From an uncultured Frankineae bacterium (GTDB lineage: Bacteria > Actinomycetota > Actinomycetes > Mycobacteriales > SCTD01), in the NCBI GenBank assembly GCA_902805805.1, contig CADCUE010000260.1:1-7235 (forward strand): DNA of 7,235 nt, written 5' to 3'. Shown in pieces: positions 1-6,001 of this stretch; positions within the stretch are counted from its first letter, which is position 1, and every line of letters starts with the position of its first letter. The position numbers were made by a program, and so were the translations under genes. Below the pieces are notes generated by a model. The model had not been told where the DNA came from and searched no databases. It saw only the letters and a program-made list of their open reading frames with translations.

Positions 1-339
1 GACGCCGCAGTCGACGAAGCCGATGCCCGAGGGCGCGAGCTCCGCGGCGTGGCGCTGGTCGTCGGTGTAGCGGGAGTTCCCGCCGTCGACGACGACGTCA
101 CCGGGCTCGAGCAGTGCAGCGAGGGCGTCGATCGTGTCGTACGTCGGCTGGCCGGCCGGGACCATGACCCACACGACGCGCGGAGCCTCGAGGGTGCTGA
201 CGAGCTCCTCCAGGCTGGCGACCTGCCGGTCGCTGCCCTCCGAGCGGTCGTAGCCGACGACCGTGTGCCCACCCCGGCGCAGTCGCTCCGCCATGTTGCC
301 GCCCATGCGGCCCAGCCCGATCATGCCCAGCGTTGCCAT
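1..339 (-). CDS. gnd: 6-phosphogluconate dehydrogenase, N-terminal part (cut by window edge)
   Basis: This is the N-terminal NADP-binding domain of 6-phosphogluconate dehydrogenase, the cytosolic pentose-phosphate enzyme that oxidatively decarboxylates 6-phosphogluconate to ribulose 5-phosphate. The 113 visible residues begin MATLGMIGLGRMGGNM; the Rossmann glycine motif GLGRMG is at residues 8-13. The family hallmark DGGNS lies at 85-89, and the fragment ends FVDCGV, just where the family usually continues into a conserved Ser-Gly-Gly-Val stretch. The ATG at 339 is preceded by GAGGAG on the minus strand, which fixes the start. The gene follows dnaN on the same strand after a 65-bp gap and may be co-transcribed with it. 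The C-terminal catalytic and dimerisation domain lies outside the window, so integrity of the whole gene cannot be judged. The short early domain suggests the YqeC/GndA-type decarboxylating enzyme, but subtype and cofactor preference are inference. Confidence 0.95.
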   Translation of the reverse strand, partial: MATLGMIGLGRMGGNMAERLRRGGHTVVGYDRSEGSDRQVASLEELVSTLEAPRVVWVMVPAGQPTYDTIDALAALLEPGDVVVDGGNSRYTDDQRHAAELAPSGIGFVDCGV

Positions 340-343
340 GGAT

Positions 344-349
344 CTCCTC
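344..349 (-). promoter_or_regulatory. Ribosome binding site of gnd
   Basis: On the minus strand this reads GAGGAG, four bases before the gnd ATG. It is a strong Shine-Dalgarno match and supports that ATG. The 65-bp dnaN-gnd gap otherwise shows no convincing promoter or terminator. Confidence 0.8.
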
Positions 350-404
350 GGAGTCGTCCGTCGGTGGAGGTGCGGGAGGTCGGGCAGGCGGAGTGCACCG
401 GAGC

Positions 405-1559
405 TCAGCCCGACAGGCGCACGGGCATGAGCAGGTAGCGGTAGTCCGCCGCAGCCGCGTCCCCGCCGTCGTCGCGCTTGCCGGTGAGCACGGCGGGTCG
501 GGTCGGACCGGTGAACGACAGCGTCGTCGTGTCGCTGTCCACGGCTCCGAGCCCGTCGAGCAGGTACTGCGGGTTGAAGGCGATGGAGAACGGCTCGCCG
601 CTCGCCGAGCCTTCCCAACCGCACTCGAGCTGCTCGCTGGCCTGCGCGTCGTCGGCGCCCCCTGCCTCGAGGACGACGCCGTCGGCGGAGAAGCCGAGGC
701 GTACGGGTGCGTTGCGCGCGGCGACCAGCGCCACGCGCTTCACCGCCTCGACGAACGGTCCGGTCGCGACCTCGGCCGCCGCCGTGCTCTCGCTCGGCAG
801 CAGCGAGCGGTACTTCGGGAACTCGCCCTCGAGCAGCCGGGACGTCGTGCGCCGGCCGGCCCCCTCGAAGCCGATCATGCCCTCGGACGCGCCGGTGCCC
901 CGGCTCCCGGACAGCGCCAGCGTCACCTCCGGCGCCGCGGTCAGGGCCCGAGCCGTCTCGGCGAGCGTCCGGGCCGGGACCAGCGCCGTCGTCGAGACGT
1001 CACCGGACACCGGGCGCCAGGGCAGCGTGCGCACGGCCAGGCGGTAGCGGTCGGTGGCGGCGAGGGTGAGGGTCTCGCCCTCGATCTCGAAGCGGACACC
1101 GGTCAGGACCGGGAGCGTGTCGTCGCGTCCGGCGGCCAGGGCCACCTGGGCGACCGCCGCGGCGAAGACGTCGGCGCCGAGGGTGCCGGCGGTCTCGGGC
1201 ATGGCCGGCAGAGCCGGGTAGTCCTCGACCGGCAGCGTCGGCAGGGTGAACCGGGCCGGGCCGCACGTCAGGACCACGCGGGTGCCCTCGAGGCGCAGCA
1301 GCACCGGCTGCGCCGGCAGCGAGCGGACGATGTCGGACAGCAGCCGACCCGGCACCAGGATCCGGCCCGGCTCGTCGGAGACCGCGTCCAGCCGCACGCG
1401 CGAGCTGACCTCGTAGTCGAACCCGGACACCTCGAGCCCGTCGGGACCGCTCTCCAGCAGCAGCCCGAGCAGCACCTGCATGGGCGGACGCGCCGGGAGC
1501 GACCGAGCCGTCCAGACCACCGCGTCCGCGAGCGCGTCGCGCTCGACCCTCAGCTCCAT
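405..1559 (-). CDS. dnaN: DNA polymerase III beta subunit (sliding clamp)
   Basis: DnaN forms the dimeric ring that encircles DNA and tethers the replicative polymerase and other clamp-binding proteins. The protein is 384 residues, slightly longer than the roughly 370-380 typical of the family, and spans the three clamp domains. Recognisable stretches are LPVLTGVRFEI (149-159), ATDRYRLAVR (168-177), EGEFPKYRSLLP (244-255), FNPQYLLDGL (328-337) and the C-terminal YLLMPVRLSG; the LMPVRL end forms part of the peptide-binding pocket in known clamps. The frame stays open 108 codons further upstream, but I chose the ATG at 1559 because MELRVERDAL matches the usual clamp N-terminus; a GAAGGG lies about 10 bases before it. 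The upstream extension would also run through the origin-like DnaA boxes. dnaN lies downstream of dnaA on the same strand and upstream of gnd. The insertion-rich loop DDGGDAAAAD near 363-372 is slightly unusual but in a variable region. Confidence 0.97.
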   Translation of the reverse strand: MELRVERDALADAVVWTARSLPARPPMQVLLGLLLESGPDGLEVSGFDYEVSSRVRLDAVSDEPGRILVPGRLLSDIVRSLPAQPVLLRLEGTRVVLTCGPARFTLPTLPVEDYPALPAMPETAGTLGADVFAAAVAQVALAAGRDDTLPVLTGVRFEIEGETLTLAATDRYRLAVRTLPWRPVSGDVSTTALVPARTLAETARALTAAPEVTLALSGSRGTGASEGMIGFEGAGRRTTSRLLEGEFPKYRSLLPSESTAAAEVATGPFVEAVKRVALVAARNAPVRLGFSADGVVLEAGGADDAQASEQLECGWEGSASGEPFSIAFNPQYLLDGLGAVDSDTTTLSFTGPTRPAVLTGKRDDGGDAAAADYRYLLMPVRLSG

Positions 1560-1783
1560 GCGTGCCGTGCCCTTCGAGACATGTGGGCCTTCCGGGAGAT
1601 GTCGTTCCGGTCGTCGGTGTGCGACAGACCCTGCCAGACAGCTCTCCTCCACAGGAACGCCTCCCCCAGGACACGGGGTTGAGCTCTGGAGGGAGATGTC
1701 CTGTCTGTCGTACTCGGGGTGTGCGTCCCTGTGGAGCACGAGCGTCGGCGCAGGTCCTGCGGCGTGGCGCGCTGTGCGGTCGA

Positions 1784-1792
1784 TGTGGACGA
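1784..1792 (-). promoter_or_regulatory. DnaA box, opposite orientation
   Basis: The minus strand reads TCGTCCACA, eight of nine bases identical to TTGTCCACA. It faces the three-box cluster about 75 bp away. Additional weaker candidates nearby are CTGTCCCCA on the minus strand at 1817-1825 and TGCTCCACA on the minus strand at 1730-1738. Confidence 0.6.
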
Positions 1793-1865
1793 GGACCCGG
1801 TGCGGCCGTGGACGGCTGGGGACAGCGGCGGCGCCGTCCCGGGCCGTCCACCGGCGACCTGGGTG

Positions 1866-1896
1866 TTGTCCCCAGTTGTCCACAGGGATGTCCCCA
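1866..1896 (+). promoter_or_regulatory. Tight cluster of three same-orientation DnaA boxes
   Basis: Three 9-mers lie head to tail: TTGTCCCCA at 1866-1874, a perfect TTGTCCACA at 1876-1884 and ATGTCCCCA at 1888-1896. Start-to-start distances are 10 and 12 bp, near one helical turn, so bound DnaA protomers would sit on roughly the same face of the DNA. The cluster lies about 50 bp past the dnaA stop codon. This is the densest box array in the window and the most likely nucleation site for DnaA assembly. Confidence 0.75.
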
Positions 1897-1910
1897 CACT
1901 GTGCAGGGAC
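1890..1910. repeat. Imperfect inverted repeat overlapping the third DnaA box
   Basis: GTCCC, two unpaired bases, CAC, a central T, GTG, two unpaired bases, GGGAC: eight of ten positions pair about base 1900. It begins 35 bp beyond the dnaA stop and overlaps the box at 1888-1896. It could be part of the origin architecture or a weak stem at the dnaA transcript end; no U-tract follows on the minus strand, so a classical intrinsic terminator is not supported. Confidence 0.4.
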
Positions 1911-1944
1911 GGTGTGACCCGGCCCACGTCCGTCGACGAGCGCG

Positions 1945-3543
1945 TCACGGCTGGCGAGAGCGGGTCTTGATGCGGTTGGTCAGCTCGGCGACCTGGTTGT
2001 AGGTCACCCGGCGCTCCGGCATCTGCGCACGGATCTTCCGATCGGCGTGGATCACGGTCGTGTGGTCGCGGCCGCCGAACATCTGCCCGATCTTCGGCAG
2101 CGACATGTCCGTCAGCTCCCGGCACAGGTACATCGCGATCTGCCGAGCGGTGACGAGCATGCGCGAGCGGGACGACCCGCAGAGGTCCTCCATCGTGAGG
2201 TTGAAGTACTCCGCCGTCGCCGCCATGATCGTCGCACCGGTGATCTCCGGTCCGCCGTCGGCCGGGATGAGGTCCTTGAGGACCACCTCGGCGAGCGCCA
2301 GGTCGACCGTCTGGCGGTTCAGCGACGCGAACGCCGTGACCCGGATCAGCGCGCCTTCGAGCTCGCGGATGTTGCGCGAGATCTTCGACGCGATGAACTC
2401 GAGGACGTCCGGCGGGGCCGCCAGGCGGTCCTGGGAGGCCTTCTTGCGCAGGATCGCGATGCGGGTCTCGAGGTCGGGCGGCTGGACGTCGGTGATCAGG
2501 CCCCACTCGAAGCGCGTGCGGAGCCGGTCCTCGAGGGTCGACAGCTGCTTGGGTGGCCGGTCGGAGCTGATGACGATCTGCTTGTTGGCGTTGTGGAGGG
2601 TGTTGAAGGTGTGGAAGAACTCCTCCTGCGTCCCCTCCTTGTGCTCGAGGAACTGGATGTCGTCGACGAGCAGGATGTCGACGTCGCGGTAGCGCCGCCG
2701 GAACGTCTCGGCCTTGCCGTCGCGGATGGAGTTGATGAAGTCGTTCGTGAACTCCTCGGAGCTCACGTAGCGCACGCGCGCGCCGGCGAACAGGTGCTGG
2801 GCGTAGTGGCCGATGGCGTGCAGCAGGTGCGTCTTGCCGAGCCCGCTCTCGCCGTAGACGAACAGCGGGTTGTAGGCCTTGGCGGGGGCCTCGGCCACGG
2901 CCACGGCCGCTGCGTGCGCGAAGCGGTTGGAGGCACCGATGACGAACGTCTCGAAGGCGTACTTCGGGTTCAGCCGGGCCGGCTCGACCGGGCCGCGGGC
3001 TGATGTGCCCGGCAGGCCGGGGAGCTGCCGCACGTTGTCCTGCGGTCCCCCGGAGCGGGGGTCGGAGCCGCGGCCGTCGGCGTCGCGCCCGTCCGCGTAG
3101 TGGTCCGGCTCGTCGCGCGCCGCACCGAACGGCGCGTCGTAGCCGTGACCCGGTGCACCGGCCGCGCCGTCGTAGGTCTCGGCGCTGCCGTCGAGCGGAT
3201 GGCCCGCGACACCGCTCGTCGACGGACCGCTCGCCGGCTCCTCGCCGGGGCCGGGCATCGGCCGGACGGTCCAGGCGATCCGGATCTCCCGGCCGTACTC
3301 CGCGGACAGGGCCTCGACGATGACCGTGCGCAGTCGGCTGTCCAGCACGTCCTTGGCGAACTCGTTGGGGGCGGCCAGCAGCGCGGTGTCGGCCATGAGC
3401 CCCAGGGGCCGGGTCAGCGCGACCCACGCCCGGTGCTGCGGGGAGATCACGCCGTCGGCGGCCAGCCGGGCGACCGCCCGGGTCCAGACGTCCTCGATGG
3501 ACGACGGGGCGCCGTCGCCCGGGCCGACCTCTGCCTCGGTCAC
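1945..3543 (-). CDS. dnaA: Chromosomal replication initiator protein DnaA
   Basis: DnaA is the AAA+ initiator that binds DnaA boxes, oligomerises with ATP and melts the origin. The 532-residue protein has all four domains. Domain I (about 14-93) starts [11 protein letters not shown]. Domain II (about 94-188) is a long Gly/Asp/Pro-rich linker, typical of actinobacteria. Domain III (about 189-400) carries Walker [10 protein letters not shown] (231-239), Walker B LLVDDIQF (291-298) and the [13 protein letters not shown] segment with the arginine-finger region (337-349). Domain IV ends with the DnaA signature [14 protein letters not shown] (490-503). The start is the GTG at 3543, preceded by GAGGGG; the frame stays open 53 codons upstream to an ATG, but that extension covers the DnaA-box palindrome and lacks family similarity. 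It is divergent from rpmH. DnaA-box-like sites in its leader suggest autoregulation, as known in Streptomyces and other bacteria. Confidence 0.98.
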   Translation of the reverse strand: MTEAEVGPGDGAPSSIEDVWTRAVARLAADGVISPQHRAWVALTRPLGLMADTALLAAPNEFAKDVLDSRLRTVIVEALSAEYGREIRIAWTVRPMPGPGEEPASGPSTSGVAGHPLDGSAETYDGAAGAPGHGYDAPFGAARDEPDHYADGRDADGRGSDPRSGGPQDNVRQLPGLPGTSARGPVEPARLNPKYAFETFVIGASNRFAHAAAVAVAEAPAKAYNPLFVYGESGLGKTHLLHAIGHYAQHLFAGARVRYVSSEEFTNDFINSIRDGKAETFRRRYRDVDILLVDDIQFLEHKEGTQEEFFHTFNTLHNANKQIVISSDRPPKQLSTLEDRLRTRFEWGLITDVQPPDLETRIAILRKKASQDRLAAPPDVLEFIASKISRNIRELEGALIRVTAFASLNRQTVDLALAEVVLKDLIPADGGPEITGATIMAATAEYFNLTMEDLCGSSRSRMLVTARQIAMYLCRELTDMSLPKIGQMFGGRDHTTVIHADRKIRAQMPERRVTYNQVAELTNRIKTRSRQP

Positions 3544-3548
3544 GCGGT

Positions 3549-3554
3549 CCCCTC
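3549..3554 (-). promoter_or_regulatory. Ribosome binding site deciding the dnaA start
   Basis: The minus strand reads GAGGGG, five bases before the GTG at 3543. This spacing supports GTG as the dnaA start rather than the in-frame ATG 53 codons further upstream at 3702. Confidence 0.75.
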
Positions 3555-3633
3555 GTTCGCAACGATCAGCGGCCTGGCTCGCCGGCCCGGGCCGGAGTGC
3601 CGGCCCGCGTGACCCTGCCCGTGCCGTCGGCGG

Positions 3634-3642
3634 CTGTCCACA
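3634..3642 (+). promoter_or_regulatory. DnaA box upstream of dnaA
   Basis: CTGTCCACA matches TTGTCCACA at eight of nine positions. It directly abuts the large inverted repeat at 3643-3669, giving two same-orientation boxes 12 bp apart start to start (3634 and 3646), followed by an inverted one. Confidence 0.65.
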
Positions 3643-3669
3643 CCTGTGTCCACAGTCTGTGGAGACAGG
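3643..3669. repeat. 27-bp near-perfect inverted repeat of DnaA boxes in the dnaA leader
   Basis: Twelve of thirteen positions pair around a central T at 3656; only 3648 against 3664 fails. The core TCCACAG-T-CTGTGGA (3649-3663) is perfect. The left arm contains GTGTCCACA (3646-3654, eight of nine to the box consensus); the right arm contains TGTGGAGAC (3658-3666, seven of nine to the inverted box). It lies about 100 bp before the dnaA start codon. The likely role is a DnaA-binding autoregulatory site, possibly also part of the origin. In RNA it could form a stable hairpin in the dnaA leader. Confidence 0.75.
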
Positions 3670-3796
3670 AACGGTACGCGTCGGCGGACCCGAGACCGGC
3701 ACGCCGCCACGTCACCCACGTCGGGTCTCGAGCGTGATCAGCAGCCCCCTCGAGAGCTTCTGAGGACGCTCCTGACCGGGGGTCCGGCAGGCGGGG

Positions 3797-3826
3797 ACGC
3801 TAACAGCACGGCGGCGCCGCGGGCAA
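3797..3826 (-). promoter_or_regulatory. Probable dnaA promoter (extended -10)
   Basis: On the minus strand a -35 TTGCCC (3826-3821), an 18-bp spacer and a -10 TAGCGT (3802-3797) are seen, with TG one base before the -10 (TGTTAGCGT), an extended -10 form. The predicted start near 3790 would give a leader of about 245 nt containing the DnaA-box inverted repeat. It is assigned by consensus only. Confidence 0.55.
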
Positions 3827-3877
3827 GGGCCTGTCTCGGTGCTCTGCCAGGACCCCGGCGCGTCGCGTCCGTGGTGT

Positions 3878-3906
3878 TTGACCCCCTCGGAGCCGGTCCG
3901 TACCTT
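3878..3906 (+). promoter_or_regulatory. Probable rpmH operon promoter (housekeeping sigma type)
   Basis: TTGACC at 3878-3883, a 17-bp spacer and TACCTT at 3901-3906 form a near-canonical primary-sigma promoter pointing to rpmH. The predicted start near 3913 gives a leader of about 98 nt. The -35 lies about 50 bp from the -35 of the divergent dnaA promoter. Confidence 0.75.
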
Positions 3907-3970
3907 GGAGAGGTCTGTGCCCGCAAGGCGCCTCTCCCGGCGGCCGGCGCACGACCCGAGTGCGACCCCG

Positions 3971-3987
3971 TGCTCGACATCCGAGCA
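3971..3987 (+). repeat. Small hairpin in the rpmH leader
   Basis: TGCTCG (3971-3976) and CGAGCA (3982-3987) pair perfectly across a 5-base loop, ending 23 bases before the rpmH GTG. A six-pair stem of this kind can occur by chance, so a regulatory role is only a possibility. Confidence 0.3.
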
Positions 3988-4010
3988 GCAGCCGAGAGCG
4001 AGTCCTTCCC

Positions 4011-4148
4011 GTGAGCAAGCGCACCTTCCAGCCGAACAACCGCCGTCGCGCCAAGACCCACGGCTTCCGGCTGCGCATGTCCACCCGGGCCGGTCGCGCC
4101 ATCCTCGCCGGTCGCCGTCGCAAGGGCCGCAACGAGCTGTCGGCCTGA
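4011..4148 (+). CDS. rpmH: 50S ribosomal protein L34
   Basis: L34 is a small, very basic protein of the large ribosomal subunit that binds 23S rRNA. The 45-residue product begins [19 protein letters not shown] and ends [12 protein letters not shown], matching the family over its full length (44-47 residues is usual). The start is a GTG at 4011; no strong Shine-Dalgarno sequence is visible, only purine-rich GAGAGCGAG further upstream. The frame also has an upstream ATG at 3960, but residues before the GTG do not resemble L34. It is the first gene of the right-arm operon, driven by the promoter at 3878-3906, and is followed after 47 bp by rnpA, an order conserved in most bacteria. Confidence 0.98.
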   Translation: MSKRTFQPNNRRRAKTHGFRLRMSTRAGRAILAGRRRKGRNELSA

Positions 4149-4195
4149 GCGTCGGTCCCGCTCGACCTCCGGTCCGCCGCGCCGCCGGACGCCTC

Positions 4196-4564
4196 GTGCT
4201 CCCCCGGTCCGCGCGGCTGCACCGCTCCTCCGACTTCGCGGAGGCCATCCGGCGCGGACGCCGGGCCTCGCGACCGACGCTGACGGTGCACCTGGTGCTC
4301 GGTGACGGCTCGGGGTCCCCGCCGGCGCGTGCCGGGCTGGTCGTGGGCAAGGCCGTCGGGAACTCCGTGGTGCGCTCCACCGTCTCGCGACGCCTGCGGC
4401 ACCTGCTGCGAGACCGGCTCGCCGGCCTTCCCGGCGGCACCCGGCTGGTCGTGCGTGCCGCACCGGGGGCGGCGCAGGCGAGCAGCGCCCGGCTCGGGCA
4501 CGATCTCGACGAGGCCCTGGGGCGGGCTCGGCGGTCCACCGGCCGGCCGGCCGGCTCCCGATGA
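4196..4564 (+). CDS. rnpA: Ribonuclease P protein component
   Basis: RnpA is the protein subunit of RNase P; it helps the catalytic RNA bind precursor tRNA and remove 5' leaders. The 122-residue basic product begins [24 protein letters not shown], the typical N-terminus. The central segment [15 protein letters not shown] (46-60) followed by [13 protein letters not shown] (61-73) is the family's signature helix. The classical RNR box (R-N-R-x-x-K-R in Bacillus) reads RSTVSRR here, so the Asn and Lys are replaced; other actinobacterial proteins also diverge here, so this does not imply loss of function. The only plausible start is the GTG at 4196, with a weak GGA six bases upstream. The stop overlaps the yidD start by 4 bp (ATGA), which suggests coupled translation. 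The C-terminal tail ([11 protein letters not shown]) is variable. Confidence 0.95.
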   Translation: MLPRSARLHRSSDFAEAIRRGRRASRPTLTVHLVLGDGSGSPPARAGLVVGKAVGNSVVRSTVSRRLRHLLRDRLAGLPGGTRLVVRAAPGAAQASSARLGHDLDEALGRARRSTGRPAGSR

Positions 4565-4914
4565 GCCCCTCGGGCGGTGCCGCGGTCCAGCGTCCGGACG
4601 GTGCTGTCGCGCGGGTGCTGCTCGGGCTGGTCCTCGTCTACTCGCGGTGGGTGAGCCCGCTGCTCGGGCCGCACTGCCGGTTCGTCCCGACCTGCAGCGC
4701 TTACGCCGCGCACGCACTGCGGACGCACGGTGCGGCCCGCGGGTCCTGGCTGGCGGCCCGGCGGATCGGCCGCTGCCACCCCTTCCACCCCGGCGGGCAC
4801 GATCCGGTCCCGCCCGTTCGTCCTAGGGTGACGCCCCACACTCGAGTGGACGCCCACGACCCGTCCCGCGCCGTCCTCGTTCGACCCGACGCTCCGGAGC
4901 AGACCCGTGCTTGA
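4561..4914 (+). CDS. yidD: Membrane protein insertion efficiency factor YidD
   Basis: YidD (UPF0161/DUF37) is a small membrane-associated protein that improves insertion of proteins handled by YidC. The conserved core covers about residues 17-84: an amphipathic or hydrophobic segment [17 protein letters not shown] (20-36), the cysteine motif [12 protein letters not shown] (38-49), [20 protein letters not shown] (56-75) and the closing GGHDPVP (78-84). Cysteines 39, 45 and 72 are the usual conserved ones. The start ATG overlaps the rnpA stop by 4 bp. After DPVP comes a 33-residue tail rich in Arg, Pro and Asp that I do not recognise; it overlaps a possible internal promoter -10 and the yidC ribosome binding site. 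The end overlaps the yidC start by 8 bp. Identification rests on these motifs and on position between rnpA and yidC. Confidence 0.93.
   Translation: MSPSGGAAVQRPDGAVARVLLGLVLVYSRWVSPLLGPHCRFVPTCSAYAAHALRTHGAARGSWLAARRIGRCHPFHPGGHDPVPPVRPRVTPHTRVDAHDPSRAVLVRPDAPEQTRA
4824..4829 (+). promoter_or_regulatory. Possible internal -10 element upstream of yidC
   Basis: TAGGGT fits the TANNNT pattern of actinobacterial -10 boxes and lies within the codons of the non-conserved YidD tail, about 78 bp before yidC. No good -35 is seen at 16-18 bp. A 10-bp palindrome CACTCGAGTG (4839-4848) follows near the predicted start point. Weak evidence. Confidence 0.3.
4896..4899 (+). promoter_or_regulatory. Ribosome binding site of yidC
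   Basis: GGAG lies seven bases before the GTG at 4907, inside the end of yidD. It supports this GTG as the yidC start and hence the 8-bp overlap with yidD. Confidence 0.6.
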
Positions 4915-5917
4915 CGTCCTCGCCAGTCCCGTCGGTCATCTGCTGGCGTACATCCACAGCCTGCTGTCGATGGTGCTCATCCCGTCGAGCGGTCCCGCCT
5001 GGGCGCTGTCGATCGTGCTGCTGACGGTCGTGGTCCGCCTGCTGCTGTTCCCGCTGTTCGTCAAGCAGATCAAGAGCCAGCGGCGCATGCAGGAGCTGGC
5101 ACCGAAGATCAAGGAGCTGCAGAAGCAGCACAAGGGCGACCGCGAGACGCTCAACGTCGAGATGATGAAGCTCTACAAGGAGAACAACGCCAACCCCATC
5201 AGCGGCTGCCTGCCGCTGCTGCTGCAGCTGCCGGTGTTCTTCGCGCTGTTCACCGTCATCCGCGAGTTCAAGCCGGGTGCCGACGCGCGCTACGGCCTGA
5301 CGGCGCAGCAGCTGGGGGAGGGTGCGGCGGCCAAGGTCTTCGGGGCGCCCATCTCGGCGGCCTTCAACAGCTCGGCCAGCTCGCTCGCCGACCTCGACGC
5401 CAGCCTGACCGTCGTCCGCGTCGTCGCCGCGGTGATGGTCGTGCTCATGGGTCTGTCCACCTTCTACACGCAGCGCCAGATGATCGCGCGCTCCGGCACG
5501 ACCGACCCCCAGCAGCTGATGGTGCAGCGGGTGCTGCTCTACGTCCTGCCGCTGTCGTTCGCGGTCTCCGGGGCGATCTTCCCCATCGGTGTCCTGCTGT
5601 ACTGGCTGACGACGAACGTCTGGTCCATGGGACAGCAGGCCTACGTCATCAAGCGCATGCCGCCGGTCAACCTCAACCCCGGCAAGGCGGCCGCGGCGGA
5701 CTCGTCGAGCAGCAGCGCCGCCACGGGGACGACCAAGACGGACCCGGCGGTCGCGGCCCCGGCGGCCGAGGAGCCGGCCGCACCGGCCGTGCCGGCGCCG
5801 CTGACCACCGGCGGGTCGCGGGTGGGCGCCACGCCCAAGGCCCCCGTCACCGCGCCCGCCAACCGCCGGCCCGCGGGAAGCCGCAAGAACAAGAGCCGCC
5901 GCGGCGGCCGCCGCTAG
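4907..5917 (+). CDS. yidC: Membrane protein insertase YidC (Oxa1 family)
   Basis: YidC inserts and folds membrane proteins in the cytoplasmic membrane, alone or with SecYEG. The 336-residue product lacks the large periplasmic domain of Gram-negative YidC and resembles the short Gram-positive form. Hydrophobic stretches lie at about 8-25, 31-51, 99-118, 167-186, 207-221 and 222-238. Arg44 in [14 protein letters not shown] sits where the groove arginine of structurally known YidC proteins is found. A charged cytoplasmic loop (53-95: [19 protein letters not shown] onward) matches the coiled hairpin region, and [17 protein letters not shown] (99-115) and [15 protein letters not shown] (226-240) are family hallmarks. 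The C-terminus (about 258-336) is Ala/Pro/Ser-rich low complexity ending in a basic tail, [18 protein letters not shown], likely to contact ribosomes. Start GTG at 4907. It follows yidD, its functional partner. Confidence 0.97.
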   Translation: MLDVLASPVGHLLAYIHSLLSMVLIPSSGPAWALSIVLLTVVVRLLLFPLFVKQIKSQRRMQELAPKIKELQKQHKGDRETLNVEMMKLYKENNANPISGCLPLLLQLPVFFALFTVIREFKPGADARYGLTAQQLGEGAAAKVFGAPISAAFNSSASSLADLDASLTVVRVVAAVMVVLMGLSTFYTQRQMIARSGTTDPQQLMVQRVLLYVLPLSFAVSGAIFPIGVLLYWLTTNVWSMGQQAYVIKRMPPVNLNPGKAAAADSSSSSAATGTTKTDPAVAAPAAEEPAAPAVPAPLTTGGSRVGATPKAPVTAPANRRPAGSRKNKSRRGGRR

Positions 5918-5990
5918 CCTGCTGGACGAGACCGTGCCGCGACGCAGCGACTGCAGCGCCGACCGCACGCCGTAGGACCGATCCCACTGC

Positions 5991-5996
5991 GAAGGA
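5991..5996 (+). promoter_or_regulatory. Ribosome binding site of jag
   Basis: GAAGGA lies five bases before the GTG at 6002, a good Shine-Dalgarno match that fixes the start. The 84-bp yidC-jag gap otherwise shows no recognisable promoter or terminator, so read-through from yidC is likely. Confidence 0.75.
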
Positions 5997-6001
5997 CCCC
6001 C

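Larger units (their letters stand above)
1560..1944. other. oriC: dnaA-dnaN intergenic region, probable chromosomal origin (oriC)
   Basis: This 385-bp gap holds no convincing gene. It carries DnaA-box-like 9-mers in both orientations: plus-strand TTGTCCCCA (1866-1874), TTGTCCACA (1876-1884) and ATGTCCCCA (1888-1896), minus-strand TCGTCCACA (1784-1792), and weaker 7-of-9 matches at 1645-1653, 1730-1738 and 1817-1825. In Streptomyces and Mycobacterium the origin sits between dnaA and dnaN, so position and boxes together support oriC. The gap must also hold the dnaN leader and any dnaN promoter, but I find no good -35/-10 pair. No clear AT-rich unwinding element is visible. The gap is short compared with the Streptomyces origin, which has many more boxes. 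That it works as an origin is inference. Confidence 0.72.

Noticed and set aside
333..1682. 449-codon plus-strand open frame opposite dnaN
   Set aside because: dnaN on the other strand has full-length family similarity; this frame is an Arg/Gly/Gln-rich shadow with no domain.
1622..1710. 8-bp inverted repeat CGACAGAC / GTCTGTCG in the dnaA-dnaN gap
   Set aside because: About one such pair is expected by chance in a gap of this size, and the arms are more than 70 bp apart.
1550..3562. 670-codon minus-strand frame overlapping dnaA in another frame
   Set aside because: The low-complexity Arg/Pro/Gly composition is a frame-shifted reading of dnaA and the origin gap.
3712..4857. Long minus-strand open frames across the rpmH-rnpA-yidD region
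   Set aside because: They run antisense to three recognisable genes and show no motif, only Arg-rich shadow composition.
5895..5908. 14-bp GC palindrome at the end of yidC as a terminator
   Set aside because: It arises from Arg and Gly codons of the basic tail, has no loop and no T-tract, and transcription probably continues into jag.
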